A stretch of 64,000 bases of DNA, taken from contig CAXBLY010000009.1 in the NCBI GenBank assembly GCA_963976865.1, positions 1 through 64,000 of the forward strand, written 5' to 3'. This document shows positions 45,368 to 54,615 of the stretch, in pieces. The position numbers and the translations under genes are program-made. Numbering within the stretch: position 1 is the stretch's first letter; each line of letters starts with the position of its first letter. The stretch is from UBA1858 sp963976865. GTDB lineage: Bacteria > Pseudomonadota > Gammaproteobacteria > UBA4575. The notes beneath the pieces were generated by a model. That model made no database searches. It saw only the letters and a program-made list of their open reading frames with translations, and was not told where the DNA came from.

Positions 45368-46588
45368 TTGGCTATAGATATAAAAATTCCCGAGTTTTCC
45401 GAATCAATCAGTGAAGGTACGATCAGTTCATGGTTAAAAAAAGTCGGTGACTCAGTCGATGAAGGTGAAACACTGGTTGAAATAGAAACTGATAAAGTTT
45501 TACTGGAAATTCCTTCTCCAGCGTCCGGGGTTGTTGAAAAGATTATAAAAAATGAAAATGACACTGTTAACAGTCATGAAGTGATTGGGAAGCTGGCCCA
45601 GTCAGATCAAAAAGAAACGCAGGCTGACAATCAGGATTCTGAAGAGGAGAATTCTGAAGATGTTGATGATGACACTACTGAAAAAAACATCGAAAAAGAA
45701 CCCGGGGAATATAAGAAAACGAGTCCTGCGGTCAGAAAAATCATTGCTGAAAAAAATATTGATGTAGAAGAGGTTGTGCCAACGGGCAAAAACAATCGAA
45801 TCACCAAGCAGGATGTTTCTGCGGCAAGTGCGGAACTTAAACAAGATAATCTGCCTCGTTCACCAGTCTCTGAAACAGCAGACAGTAGTCATGAGGTTGA
45901 GCGAGTTCCCATGAGTAGTCTGAGGAAGAAAATATCAGATCGTCTGGTCTCTGCTCAGCAGGAATATGCCATGTTAACTACCTTCAATGAAGTTAACATG
46001 AATGAGATATTGTCAATTAGAGCTAATAATAAGGACAAGTTTTTTGAGCAGCACGGAGTGAAGCTGGGATTCATGTCGTTCTTCGTGCTAGCAGCGATTG
46101 AAGCACTAAAAAAATATCCCGTGTTAAATGCATCGGTAGAGAATAGCGATATTGTTTATCATAAATATGTAGACGTTGGTATCGCTGTCAGCGCTGAACG
46201 AGGGCTGGTTGTTCCTGTAGTGCGAAACGCGGATACAAAGTCATTGTCTTCTATCGAAGTGGAAATTAATCAGCTTGCTGTTAAAGCACGCGAGAATAAA
46301 CTCTCGATTGATGAACTTGTCGGTGGAACATTTACTATTACCAATGGTGGTGTGTTCGGCTCAATGTTATCAACACCTATTATTAATCCGCCACAAAGTG
46401 CAATTTTAGGGATGCATTCAATAGAAAAGAGACCTATTGTACAAAATGACGAGATAGTCATTGCCCCAATGATGTATCTGGCATTGTCTTATGATCATCG
46501 TATTATTGATGGTCGAGAAGCTGTATTGTTCCTGAGTCATATTAAACAAATTATCGAAGATCCTATTCAACTATTATTGCATCTGTAA
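45368..46588 (+). CDS. sucB: Dihydrolipoyl succinyltransferase E2
   Basis: A 406-residue E2. A lipoyl domain (Lys in ETDKVLLEIPSP) is followed by an acidic linker rich in Glu/Asp (residues about 80-115), a peripheral-subunit-binding domain SPAVRKIIAEKNIDVEEV, and the catalytic domain with SYDHRIIDGREAVLFL. It starts at a TTG, supported by AAGGAA eight bases upstream and the family N-terminus AIDIKIPEFSES. Minor oddity: the linker is unusually acidic. Confidence 0.96.
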   Translation: MAIDIKIPEFSESISEGTISSWLKKVGDSVDEGETLVEIETDKVLLEIPSPASGVVEKIIKNENDTVNSHEVIGKLAQSDQKETQADNQDSEEENSEDVDDDTTEKNIEKEPGEYKKTSPAVRKIIAEKNIDVEEVVPTGKNNRITKQDVSAASAELKQDNLPRSPVSETADSSHEVERVPMSSLRKKISDRLVSAQQEYAMLTTFNEVNMNEILSIRANNKDKFFEQHGVKLGFMSFFVLAAIEALKKYPVLNASVENSDIVYHKYVDVGIAVSAERGLVVPVVRNADTKSLSSIEVEINQLAVKARENKLSIDELVGGTFTITNGGVFGSMLSTPIINPPQSAILGMHSIEKRPIVQNDEIVIAPMMYLALSYDHRIIDGREAVLFLSHIKQIIEDPIQLLLHL

Positions 46589-46589
46589 A

Positions 46590-48008
46590 ATGAGTGAATC
46601 TAAATTTGATGTTGTTGTTATTGGTGCTGGTCCTGCAGGTTATGTCTGTGCGATTCGTTGTGCGCAGTTGGGTTTGAGTGTTGCTTGCGTAGATGACTGG
46701 TCAGATAAAAATAATAAACCCAGTCCTGGTGGGACTTGTCTTAATGTTGGATGTATTCCATCAAAAGCGTTGCTAGACTCCAGCCACCACTACTCATTTC
46801 TTACGCATCATGCTGCAGATCATGGCATTACAGCAGAACAGTGCAATATTGATGTTGCAAAAATGCTGCAACGAAAAAACAAGGTTGTTAAGACATTAAC
46901 GACGGGTGTAAAAGGATTATTAAAAAAGAACAAAGTAACATTTGTGCATGGACACGCTGTCATTAAAGCTGCCAATGAAGTGCACATCGACACGGAAGAG
47001 GGTAATCAGATACTTAATGCCGGATCAATTGTAATTGCAACAGGCTCCAAGCCATTTGAGCTTGATTTCTTGCCTGTCGACCAAGAACAGATAGTGGATT
47101 CAAGCGGTGCTTTGGACATTAAACAAGTGCCTGAACACCTGGGAGTGATCGGCGCTGGAGTCATTGGGCTTGAGATGGCCAGTGTATGGAGTCGGTTAGG
47201 TGCAAAAGTCACTATTTGGGAAGCGGCAGAGCAGTTGCTGCCAGCAGCTGATAGAGACATTGCTAAACAGGCAGATAAAATCTTTTCCGCACAGGGTTTT
47301 GATATACAACTTAATAGCAAAGTAAAATCAGCGACTAAAAACAAGGATTCCGTAACAATCAAAGTCTCAAATGCTGAAGGCGAATCTGAAGTAAACGTTG
47401 ATTGTTTACTGGTTGCAATTGGCCGTGTTGCTAATACAAAGAATTTAGGACTGGATAACCTGGGTGTTTCACAGGATTCTCGTGGTTTCATCGAAGTTGA
47501 TGAAAAATGGAAAACCAGTACTGACGGTATTTATGCGATTGGAGATGTGATTGGGGGTGCCATGCTTGCGCACAAAGGTTCAGAAGAAGGCGTCGCCCTG
47601 GCTGAACAACTGGCTAATCAACATGGACATGTAAATTATGCCGCAATACCCTGGATTATTTATACGTGGCCAGAAATAGCCTGGGTTGGTGATAGCGAGC
47701 AAACTCTACAGGCTGGCAACGTGAATTATAAAACCGGGTCATTCCCTTTTATGGCCCTGGGCAGAGCGCGTGCCATGGGCGAAACCGAGGGCATGATAAA
47801 ATTTATAGCAGATGCCAATACTGACAGGCTTCTGGGCGTTCATATTATTGGCCCGAATGCTTCTGAATTGATAGCTGAAGCGGTAGTGGCGATAGAATCT
47901 GAATTAACAGCAGAAGATCTGGCGAGAACGATCCATGCTCATCCAACTCTGTCAGAAGGTATGCATGAAGCTGCGCTGGATGTGGATGGAAGAGCGATAC
48001 ATTTTTAG
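46590..48008 (+). CDS. lpd: Dihydrolipoamide dehydrogenase E3
   Basis: A 472-residue flavoprotein that reoxidises the lipoyl group of E2 with NAD+. It has VVVIGAGPAGYVCAIR for FAD, the redox disulfide GGTCLNVGCIPSKALL, an NAD-binding GVIGAGVIGLEMASVW and the C-terminal His-Glu in HAHPTLSEGMHEA. It starts one base after the sucB stop, so it serves this 2-oxoglutarate dehydrogenase complex. Confidence 0.97.
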   Translation: MSESKFDVVVIGAGPAGYVCAIRCAQLGLSVACVDDWSDKNNKPSPGGTCLNVGCIPSKALLDSSHHYSFLTHHAADHGITAEQCNIDVAKMLQRKNKVVKTLTTGVKGLLKKNKVTFVHGHAVIKAANEVHIDTEEGNQILNAGSIVIATGSKPFELDFLPVDQEQIVDSSGALDIKQVPEHLGVIGAGVIGLEMASVWSRLGAKVTIWEAAEQLLPAADRDIAKQADKIFSAQGFDIQLNSKVKSATKNKDSVTIKVSNAEGESEVNVDCLLVAIGRVANTKNLGLDNLGVSQDSRGFIEVDEKWKTSTDGIYAIGDVIGGAMLAHKGSEEGVALAEQLANQHGHVNYAAIPWIIYTWPEIAWVGDSEQTLQAGNVNYKTGSFPFMALGRARAMGETEGMIKFIADANTDRLLGVHIIGPNASELIAEAVVAIESELTAEDLARTIHAHPTLSEGMHEAALDVDGRAIHF

Positions 48009-48052
48009 CTTAATTTCTTTTCTTGGATCAAACTACTTCTGACCAGATCATT

Positions 48053-48652
48053 ATGGCTTTCAAACTTGGATTACATAGCAATCTGGTCAAGGTACCTTTA
48101 TTGCTCATCTTTTTATCGCCCTTACTCATCGCTGTCTGGCAATTTTACAAGGACACATTGGGCGCGAACCCCATAGAAGAGATCACTCATATAACAGGAG
48201 AGTGGGCATTGCGTTTATTGCTTATCACGCTTGCCATCAGTCCTGCACGAAAGTTATTTAGAATTAACGGCCTGATTCATTTGCGACGGTTATTCGGGAT
48301 ACTTTGTTTTATCTATGCATCATGTCACTTATCGATTTACGCATTCCTGGATCAATGGTTTGATTGGGAAGCCATTATAGAAGATATTAAAGATCGTCCT
48401 TATATAACTGTCGGCTTTGCTGCATATGTGCTATTAGTCCCGCTGGCAATGACTTCGACAGATGCGATGCAAAGAAAGCTTCAGGGAGCATGGGTGAAGT
48501 TGCATAAATTGATCTACCTTATTGCAATTCTTGCTATACTGCATTTCTGGTGGCTTGTTAAAGCAGACCTGCTGGAACCAATCATCTATGCTTCAATTCT
48601 TGCATTACTGCTCGGTTATCGTGTGTTAACGAGAGTCAGGCCGATTCAATAA
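48053..48652 (+). CDS. msrQ: Haem-binding membrane subunit MsrQ
   Basis: A 199-residue ferric-reductase-like membrane protein with about five to six helices: ISPARKLF, LRRLFGILCFIYASCHL with the haem His and the LHKLIYLIAILAILHF helix. MsrQ passes quinol electrons to the periplasmic molybdoenzyme MsrP, which repairs oxidised methionine. The ATG at 48053 was preferred; a TTG at 48023 is possible. No msrP is adjacent, which is unusual, though the moa genes in the same window show that molybdenum cofactor is made. Confidence 0.9.
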   Translation: MAFKLGLHSNLVKVPLLLIFLSPLLIAVWQFYKDTLGANPIEEITHITGEWALRLLLITLAISPARKLFRINGLIHLRRLFGILCFIYASCHLSIYAFLDQWFDWEAIIEDIKDRPYITVGFAAYVLLVPLAMTSTDAMQRKLQGAWVKLHKLIYLIAILAILHFWWLVKADLLEPIIYASILALLLGYRVLTRVRPIQ

Positions 48653-48732
48653 TCAGTATCCAACAGGGCCTGAGCATAGGTCTGCAATAGCAATTTTATT
48701 ATTCTATATTTACCGCGAGATTTATATTTTCC

Positions 48733-50097
48733 ATGAAAGAAAATACTTTAGTGTCTGATGATTTAGTGGCAAGAGATTTTGCCCATGTATGGCATCCATG
48801 CACGCAAATGAAGGATCACGAGCAGCTTCCAATAATTCCCATAGCGAGTGGACAAGGTGTCTGGCTTGAAGACTTTAATGGCGACAAATATATAGATGCA
48901 GTCAGTTCCTGGTGGGTAAATATTTTTGGACATGCAAATAAGACAATAGGTGATGCAATATCCCGGCAAACGCAGCAACTTGAACATGTCCTGCTTGCTG
49001 GCTTTTCCCATAAGCCTATTATCAATTTGTCTGAGCAACTTGTTGAGATAACGCCCGAACCGCTACAAAAATGTTTCTATGCGGATAATGGCTCTTCAGC
49101 TATCGAAGTAGCATTGAAAATGAGTTTTCATTACTGGAGAAACATTGGCAAACCGAACAAGAAGAAATTTGTTACGTTGCAAAATTCTTATCATGGTGAA
49201 ACATTAGGAGCGCTGGCAGTGGGCGATGTTGAGCTCTATAAGGATACCTACGCGTCATTGCTGTTTGATGTGATTACAGTCCCTGGTGCAGATAGTTATA
49301 ACATGGAGCCGGGAGAAGAAACCGATGGCTATGTGTCACGTATGTTTGCACTCATGGAAGAGACGCTGAGCGAGCATCATGAAGATATATGCGCGGTGAT
49401 AGTTGAGCCACTGGTTCAATGTGCAGGCTCGATGCGTATGTATGATGCAAAGTATTTGACTTTATTGCGTGCAGCATGTGACAAGTATAATGTCCATTTG
49501 ATCGCAGATGAAATTGCGGTAGGATTTGGGCGTACGGGGACTATGTTTGCCTGTGAGCAGGCGGGTATATCACCAGACTATATGTGTCTGTCTAAAGGGT
49601 TGACAGGTGGCTACCTGCCATTATCGGTAGTGTTAACTACCAATCAAATCTATGATGCATTTTATGATGACTATGAGTCATTAAAAGGTTTTTTACATTC
49701 GCATTCATATACCGGGAACCCGCTGGCCTGTGCTGCCGCTTTGGCGACGCTAAGTATCTTTCATAAAAACGATACTATCCAGAGAAACAGGGGATTGATT
49801 CAACGTATCAAGGAGAATGCCCAGCGTTTTGAGGGCCACCCTCACATAGGACATATTCGTCAAACGGGTATGATTTTTGCCATAGAAATGGTTGAGGATA
49901 AAGCCACCAAAACGCCATATCCATGGCAGCAGCGCCGAGGCCTGAAAGCCTATAAGCATGCACTAAAAAATCATGTATTACTCAGACCGTTAGGGAACGT
50001 TTTATATTTTATGCCGCCTTATGTTATAGAATACGAGCAAATTGACCTGGTGCTGGAAGTTATGGAAGAAGCCGTCAATGTTGCTGTGGCAGATTAG
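48733..50097 (+). CDS. bioA: Adenosylmethionine-8-amino-7-oxononanoate transaminase
   Basis: A 454-residue class III PLP aminotransferase of biotin synthesis, converting KAPA to DAPA with S-adenosylmethionine as amino donor. It has HVWHPCTQMKDHEQLPI, SSWWVNIFGH, IADEIAVGFGRTG and the PLP-lysine in LSKGLTGGYLPLS. The HVWHPxTQ and SSWW patterns distinguish BioA from relatives. It is about 25 residues longer than the E. coli protein. Other bio genes are not nearby. Confidence 0.95.
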   Translation: MKENTLVSDDLVARDFAHVWHPCTQMKDHEQLPIIPIASGQGVWLEDFNGDKYIDAVSSWWVNIFGHANKTIGDAISRQTQQLEHVLLAGFSHKPIINLSEQLVEITPEPLQKCFYADNGSSAIEVALKMSFHYWRNIGKPNKKKFVTLQNSYHGETLGALAVGDVELYKDTYASLLFDVITVPGADSYNMEPGEETDGYVSRMFALMEETLSEHHEDICAVIVEPLVQCAGSMRMYDAKYLTLLRAACDKYNVHLIADEIAVGFGRTGTMFACEQAGISPDYMCLSKGLTGGYLPLSVVLTTNQIYDAFYDDYESLKGFLHSHSYTGNPLACAAALATLSIFHKNDTIQRNRGLIQRIKENAQRFEGHPHIGHIRQTGMIFAIEMVEDKATKTPYPWQQRRGLKAYKHALKNHVLLRPLGNVLYFMPPYVIEYEQIDLVLEVMEEAVNVAVAD

Positions 50098-50122
50098 ATA
50101 TAAATTAATAGAGATAAAGAAA

Positions 50123-51055
50123 ATGCGTATATTACAGGTACTAGGCATGCCATTGGTGTTGCTAACGGGCGCAGCGAATGCTGATACTTATCATTATCAA
50201 CCCGGCGACGATGTTGTGGGTAATATTGCTATCCATACGATTCAGAACGGTGATAACTTTTTACAGTTGGCACAAACCTTTCGAGTCGGGTTTAATGAGC
50301 TTGTGGATGCAAATCCTGATGTTGATCCATGGATTCCAGTGCAGGATTCACAAATTATTATTCCCACACAATATGTTTTACCTAATGTGGAAAGAGAAGG
50401 TGTGGTGATCAATCTTGCCGAGTTAAGACTGTATCAATTCCATGGAACTGAAAATAATATTTCATCTGTTTCTACCTACCCGGTAAGTGTAGGTAAAGAT
50501 GATGAATGGAAGACGCCACTCAGTTTTACACGGATTACATCAAAAACAGCTAAACCTAACTGGTATCCACCTGCATCAATACGCAAGGAGCACGAAGATA
50601 ATAATGATCCACTTCCGGAAGTTGTCCCTCCCGGGCCGGATAACCCGCTAGGAGATTATAAAATAGGGCTAGCATTATCTGGTTATCTTATTCACGGCAC
50701 GAATGTCCCTGAAGGTATTGGCATGCGTGTCACACATGGATGTATTCGACTTCATCCGACAGGTATCGAAAAATTGTTCAAAAGTGTTGAAGTGAACACG
50801 CCGGTTACTATTATAAATCAGCCTTACAAAGTTGGTTGGCGCGATAACAAACTATATGTTGAAACTCATTCAGAAATTGAAGAGCAGGTAAAAGCATCGT
50901 CAAGGAACCTGACAGAGTTTGTTAAACTGGTCGTAGCACAGACCAAGGAAAAAGAACGGGAGAATTATAAAATTCTGTGGGAGAGAGGTTATCAGGAGGC
51001 TAAGGAAAAGCGCGGTGTTCCATTTCTGATGTCTCATAGAGACGGAGAAACATAA
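50123..51055 (+). CDS. L,D-transpeptidase with LysM domain
   Basis: A 310-residue exported protein. Signal peptide (cut near AANA), LysM-like domain (HTIQNGDNFLQLAQTF to IIIPTQY), then a YkuD catalytic domain with the HGTN and THGCIRLHP motifs holding the catalytic His and Cys. It resembles E. coli LdtA/B/C/E, which attach the Lpp lipoprotein or make 3-3 cross-links. An Lpp-like gene lies directly opposite, so lipoprotein attachment is a reasonable guess. ATG 50123 was chosen for the signal peptide. Confidence 0.93.
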   Translation: MRILQVLGMPLVLLTGAANADTYHYQPGDDVVGNIAIHTIQNGDNFLQLAQTFRVGFNELVDANPDVDPWIPVQDSQIIIPTQYVLPNVEREGVVINLAELRLYQFHGTENNISSVSTYPVSVGKDDEWKTPLSFTRITSKTAKPNWYPPASIRKEHEDNNDPLPEVVPPGPDNPLGDYKIGLALSGYLIHGTNVPEGIGMRVTHGCIRLHPTGIEKLFKSVEVNTPVTIINQPYKVGWRDNKLYVETHSEIEEQVKASSRNLTEFVKLVVAQTKEKERENYKILWERGYQEAKEKRGVPFLMSHRDGET

Positions 51056-51064
51056 AAATAAGTC

Positions 51065-51095
51065 AAAAAAAAGCCCCTTTAAAAGGGGCTTTTTT
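51065..51095. terminator. Strong bidirectional terminator
   Basis: A-run, then AAGCCCC, TTTAAAA, GGGGCTT and T-run: a GC stem with A tract on one side and T tract on the other, placed between the L,D-transpeptidase and the convergent Lpp-like gene. It should stop both transcripts. Confidence 0.93.
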
Positions 51096-51116
51096 ATTGT
51101 TATATCGATTCTGAAA

Positions 51117-51437
51117 TTACTTGCCTTTCATTGAATCGTGAAACATAACGTTCATGCGACGTGAATTTGCGTCACAGCATGCTTGTGCAGCAGCAGCAGC
51201 TTCTAAAGCAGCATCAGCTGATTCTTGTGCTGAAAGAGCCATGTCTTTAGCAGTCGATGCATTGAATGCAGCAGTGTTAGCAGTGCGAAGCGCTTCATTT
51301 GCAATTTCACGCACTTCAGAAAGTGGATCAACCGCATCAGCAGCTTGTTCTTGAGGTGTTAAAGAACAACCAGCAGCAAATGCTACAGTCCCTGCCATTG
51401 CTAGTGCTTGAAGAGATTTCAATAACTTGTCTTGCAT
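51117..51437 (-). CDS. Lpp/OprI-like alanine-zipper lipoprotein
   Basis: A 106-residue outer-membrane lipoprotein. Signal and lipobox FAAGC are followed by a long heptad-like, Ala-rich helix (ALRTANTAAFNASTAKDMALS, then AADAALEAAAAAQ-like repeats) and a basic MKGK end whose last Lys could be linked to peptidoglycan, as in E. coli Lpp and Pseudomonas OprI. Two adjacent Cys (ACCDAN) near residues 86-87 are unusual for the family. It is encoded opposite an L,D-transpeptidase, the enzyme class that attaches Lpp. Confidence 0.88.
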   Translation of the reverse strand: MQDKLLKSLQALAMAGTVAFAAGCSLTPQEQAADAVDPLSEVREIANEALRTANTAAFNASTAKDMALSAQESADAALEAAAAAQACCDANSRRMNVMFHDSMKGK

Positions 51438-51470
51438 TTTTTATAACTCCGAAGTTTTAAAAATATATAA

Positions 51471-51497
51471 ATTTTAGTTGTAACAACAAAATATCAA
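51471..51497 (-). promoter_or_regulatory. Candidate promoter of the Lpp-like gene
   Basis: On the minus strand TTGATA is followed after 15 bases by TAAAAT, about 35 bases upstream of the ATG at 51437, which has a CGGAG ribosome site. The spacing is shorter than optimal, so this is only a candidate. Confidence 0.3.
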
Positions 51498-51837
51498 AGG
51501 TAGGTCCTCGTTCGCGTAAGCTAATGTTTATGCGTAAATTCTGCTACTTCGATACATCGTGTCTATTTTAAGTAAAAATGTGACAGATACCAAGGTTTAA
51601 TCTCAATATAGTCGTAATAACCGACAATCGTTGTATATGACCACTTGTCTGGTGAATTAATAATCAGCTAGAGTAAAAATCATACTATTTAACATAATCT
51701 TCGCTGATGACTCCAGGAATGCAAAGTAGATACGTGAAGTGATCGAAGATTCCTGCAATTCATGCTGTAAACGCTTCAGTTTGCTGTATATTTTGATAAA
51801 GTATCTCTACTAAATATTAAATACGCAATTAAAAGCT
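51498..51837. other. Intergenic stretch without recognisable gene
   Basis: Both strands were read. Only short frames without ribosome sites were found between the Lpp-like gene and the PilZ gene. The area presumably contains their divergent promoters. Confidence 0.5.
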
Positions 51838-52170
51838 ATGTCAGCAAGAAAAAATATGGAGCGACGCCTTAGCGTTCGACGACCCACGTCAGAAAATGTC
51901 TACTTATATTGTAAACAACTTGAATTAGAACGCTGCAAACCAAGTAATATCAGCTCGCGTGGCGTATTTATAGACTTTATTCCAAAACGTGCCTATGTCG
52001 GAAGGCGTATTCAGCTGGTGTTCGTGATTGATCGTGGGCGGACGGCGAAGATGATTCGTGTATTTGCAGTTATTGCCCATATATCCCAGGGTGGAATGGG
52101 CTTTGGATTTATTGGCAAGCACATACCAAGTAAACGTGGTGACGGACTACCTAAAAGATTGTCGCCGTAG
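51838..52170 (+). CDS. PilZ-domain c-di-GMP-binding protein
   Basis: A 110-residue single PilZ domain. The c-di-GMP-binding arginines are in ERRLSVRRP, and the second motif reads SNISSRGVFID (D/NxSxxG pattern). The rest forms the PilZ barrel up to GMGFGFIG. Unlike the PilZ encoded after holB, both ligand motifs are present, so it probably senses the messenger made or degraded by proteins such as the EAL protein at 24083. Its output partner is unknown. Confidence 0.8.
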   Translation: MSARKNMERRLSVRRPTSENVYLYCKQLELERCKPSNISSRGVFIDFIPKRAYVGRRIQLVFVIDRGRTAKMIRVFAVIAHISQGGMGFGFIGKHIPSKRGDGLPKRLSP

Positions 52171-52247
52171 CCTGTTTGGCAGATTTCTGCCAACACCAGA
52201 AATTTTATCTAGAAATCAGTTTAAGAAAGTTGTATATCATCTTGATT

Positions 52248-52325
52248 TCAATGCCAGCGTAGAAATACGCCAACACTAATTACAAGTACCAACAGGGCGA
52301 TAATTAAATTTATTGTTATAGGCAT
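52248..52325 (-). CDS. Possible 25-residue membrane peptide
   Basis: An ATG at 52325 opens a 25-codon frame MPITINLIIALLVLVISVGV followed by FLRWH, a single hydrophobic helix with a basic end. There is no strong ribosome site, so it may be a chance frame. The rest of 52171-52562 contains no other recognisable gene on either strand. Confidence 0.25.
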   Translation of the reverse strand: MPITINLIIALLVLVISVGVFLRWH

Positions 52326-52562
52326 GGTGGTTCGCTTTATTATTATTTTTCTGCTGCCTTTTACTGTATTCGTTAATAGCAGTTAGCGCAAGTAATCTTG
52401 GGCTGTATTTACAAGCCATGACAGCTACAAATGTTATGGGTTCATAACATTACTAAATTCGCTGTGTAGATATTTTGTTGTACTGGCAGGTGTTTGTTGA
52501 AATTTAGCACGCATAGTAGAGTAGCATGCTAGACAGCATGACTATGTTTACCAAGGACTACG

Positions 52563-52988
52563 ATGGGACGTTTTGTAACGATACATAAAGCCGCCACTCT
52601 GGTGGGAATTTCTGCACGTGATTTACAGTTGGAGATTGAAACAGGACAGTTACCATGCGTACGCGGCATGGTGCATATTGATGACCTGACTGAACTTCAT
52701 CCCAATGTGAGTTCCGAAGAAGCGGACATGGTGAGATGGGTGAATAAAATCAAGGATAGTTCATTGCTGAATGCCACTGAAAAACTTTCTCATGAACTAA
52801 CAAAGAGTGAATTACGTCAAAGCCTGTCTAAAGCTAATAAGCAATTGTCATATCAGCGCGATAAAATAGAAGCATACGAAAATTTAATTCATGAACTTCG
52901 TTACAGCTTGCAAGTGCTGAAAGATAAATCACAAGAACCAAATAGAATACAAAGTCTTATTGCCTGGCTTGATAAGAAGTCACACTAA
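52563..52988 (+). CDS. MerR-like helix-turn-helix plus coiled coil
   Basis: A 141-residue cytoplasmic protein of unknown function. The first 45 residues resemble an excisionase/MerR-type winged helix (FVTIHKAATLVGISARDLQ, then an EIETGQLPCVRG wing). The rest is a charged helix (residues about 65-125) likely to form a coiled coil. It could be a DNA-binding protein lacking an effector domain, or use the winged helix to bind protein. It has no operon partner. Confidence 0.65.
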   Translation: MGRFVTIHKAATLVGISARDLQLEIETGQLPCVRGMVHIDDLTELHPNVSSEEADMVRWVNKIKDSSLLNATEKLSHELTKSELRQSLSKANKQLSYQRDKIEAYENLIHELRYSLQVLKDKSQEPNRIQSLIAWLDKKSH

Positions 52989-53387
52989 TCGATAAGCTTC
53001 TCGCGCTTGCTCATATTCATTCAAAAAAATTTTCATTCAGAAAGATTCTTTCACAGAAAAATGATCCGATTAAGTGGTGCGCATAATTATATGTCAGTCA
53101 GGTTATTATGCTTTTTGATCATTATAGGCAAGTGCCTGTTGAATAACGATTGATGGATGTACGGGCGTTTGTGAATAGATTTAATCTGTCATGATTGCTG
53201 CCGCAGTTAAGTGCGCATTCATCATTTCTGGCGTCAGATACTTCCCATTGTAATCAAGGGTTCACTTCATATCGGGTATCCATGACAGCAATTGCTAATT
53301 ATGGATTTTCTTATTGGCGGGTAAAGTTTTAAGGTCAACCACTTATGGAAAATCACTTCATGTGAAATCCCAGATGTGAAATCCCAG
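52989..53387. other. Intergenic stretch without recognisable gene
   Basis: No convincing gene on either strand. A short direct repeat ATGTGAAATCCCAG occurs twice at about 53359-53386, just past the end of hinT. No clear terminator was seen. Confidence 0.5.
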
Positions 53388-53735
53388 CTAGCCTGGCGGC
53401 CAGGATAATTCCCGACCAGCAATGATATGGATATGTAAATGAAATACCGTCTGACCTGCAGCTTCACCGTTATTGATGACAATCCTGAATCCGTCCGAAT
53501 AGCCCTGTTGTTTGGCTATCAGTGGCGCTGTCAGCATTAAATGACCCAGTAACGACTGCTCCTGTTCGGAGGCGTCAGATAATTTTGTCAGTACTTTTCT
53601 TGGCACTAGCAGAACGTGCAAGGGAGCTTGTGGGTTTACGTCTTTAAAAGCAACACAGAGTTCATCTTCGTAGATGATCTCTGCGGGAATTTCTCGATTA
53701 ATTATCTTGGTGAAAAGTGTGTCTTGACTGTCCAT
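53388..53735 (-). CDS. hinT: HIT-family purine nucleoside phosphoramidase
   Basis: A 115-residue HIT protein with the catalytic HLHIHII triad near the C-terminus, TLFTKIINREIPAEIIYEDE at the start and the HVLLVPRK strand. HinT hydrolyses AMP-lysine and related phosphoramidates, and homologues are nearly universal. It is transcribed alone. The C-terminus GRELSWPPG is typical of bacterial HinT. Confidence 0.95.
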   Translation of the reverse strand: MDSQDTLFTKIINREIPAEIIYEDELCVAFKDVNPQAPLHVLLVPRKVLTKLSDASEQEQSLLGHLMLTAPLIAKQQGYSDGFRIVINNGEAAGQTVFHLHIHIIAGRELSWPPG

Positions 53736-53826
53736 GAATAATACCTTGCATAGAATACTTGTGTATTAAGCATAACAATACATGAGTATCACTGAACAGG
53801 TTTTTTGCGCTCTCTGAATAATAAAG

Positions 53827-54342
53827 TTAATCAAACTTAATTCTTACGGCAAAGCCAAATGCATCATCCTCAACTTCGCCGATTTCTGGAAGGTAATGAA
53901 CTTTTAATGTGTATCTGTCTTTGGTGAAAAATACATAAGGGATCAGGGCAGGTCGGGGTTCCTGTCCGTCATCGTAACCTGTAATTAACCCGCCAATTGC
54001 ACCTAAACCTACCCAGTCTACATCGCCAAAAGTGAATTCTTTGCCAGCGCCTATATAAAAACTGTCACGATAAAGGCTGTTCCAAAAGTAGCCGCCAGCC
54101 AAAAAGAAAGAATCAAAGTAATATTCTATGCCGATACCACGATTAAACTGATTGTACTCGCTGGCGTTGCCGGGGTGATACGAAGCCAGATTGATCTGGA
54201 GAGCAAAGTTATCGAGCTTTCCATCAAATAAGCTTTCCCGCTCGCTGGTGTATTGATCTTTTTCTTTGGCGACATAAATATCATCGGCGAACAATGCCGT
54301 AGATGTGAGAATCAATAGAGAAACTAATGCATGACGTAGCAT
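53827..54342 (-). CDS. Predicted outer-membrane beta-barrel protein
   Basis: A 171-residue protein with a cleavable signal (ends TALFADD) and alternating aromatic/hydrophobic strands such as FALQINLASYHPG, GIGIEYYFDSFFLAGGYFWN and FYIGAGKEFTFG. It is small enough for an eight-stranded barrel, but the last residues are KFD rather than a terminal aromatic. No family was recognised. Lipid A-modifying enzymes and surface barrels of similar size are possible relatives. Confidence 0.65.
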   Translation of the reverse strand: MLRHALVSLLILTSTALFADDIYVAKEKDQYTSERESLFDGKLDNFALQINLASYHPGNASEYNQFNRGIGIEYYFDSFFLAGGYFWNSLYRDSFYIGAGKEFTFGDVDWVGLGAIGGLITGYDDGQEPRPALIPYVFFTKDRYTLKVHYLPEIGEVEDDAFGFAVRIKFD

Positions 54343-54615
54343 AGTAGAATAATCCTTTTCTGTGTTTTTTATGGTCAGCTTAATAGAGGTGTTTTAGCTA
54401 TCAGTGTATTTGTACATAAAACTTAATGAAATTGAATTTAACTCCGATGACTGGTGTGGGAATTAAGATAAATTCACTGCGCGTAATATTGACATAATTT
54501 TATATAATTTAGTGAGTTAACTGTACGCCTGGAAGCGCTAATTTTGTACAAAAAAGCAGTAATTGGTCAATCGTTAGCCACCCAGGTAGAGTATAGAGGC
54601 TCACGAACCATCTAT

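Noticed and set aside
52320..52386. 20-codon plus-strand hydrophobic frame opposite the 25-residue peptide
   Set aside because: Too short, no ribosome site, and it covers the same AT-rich stretch as the minus-strand frame. It looks like compositional noise.
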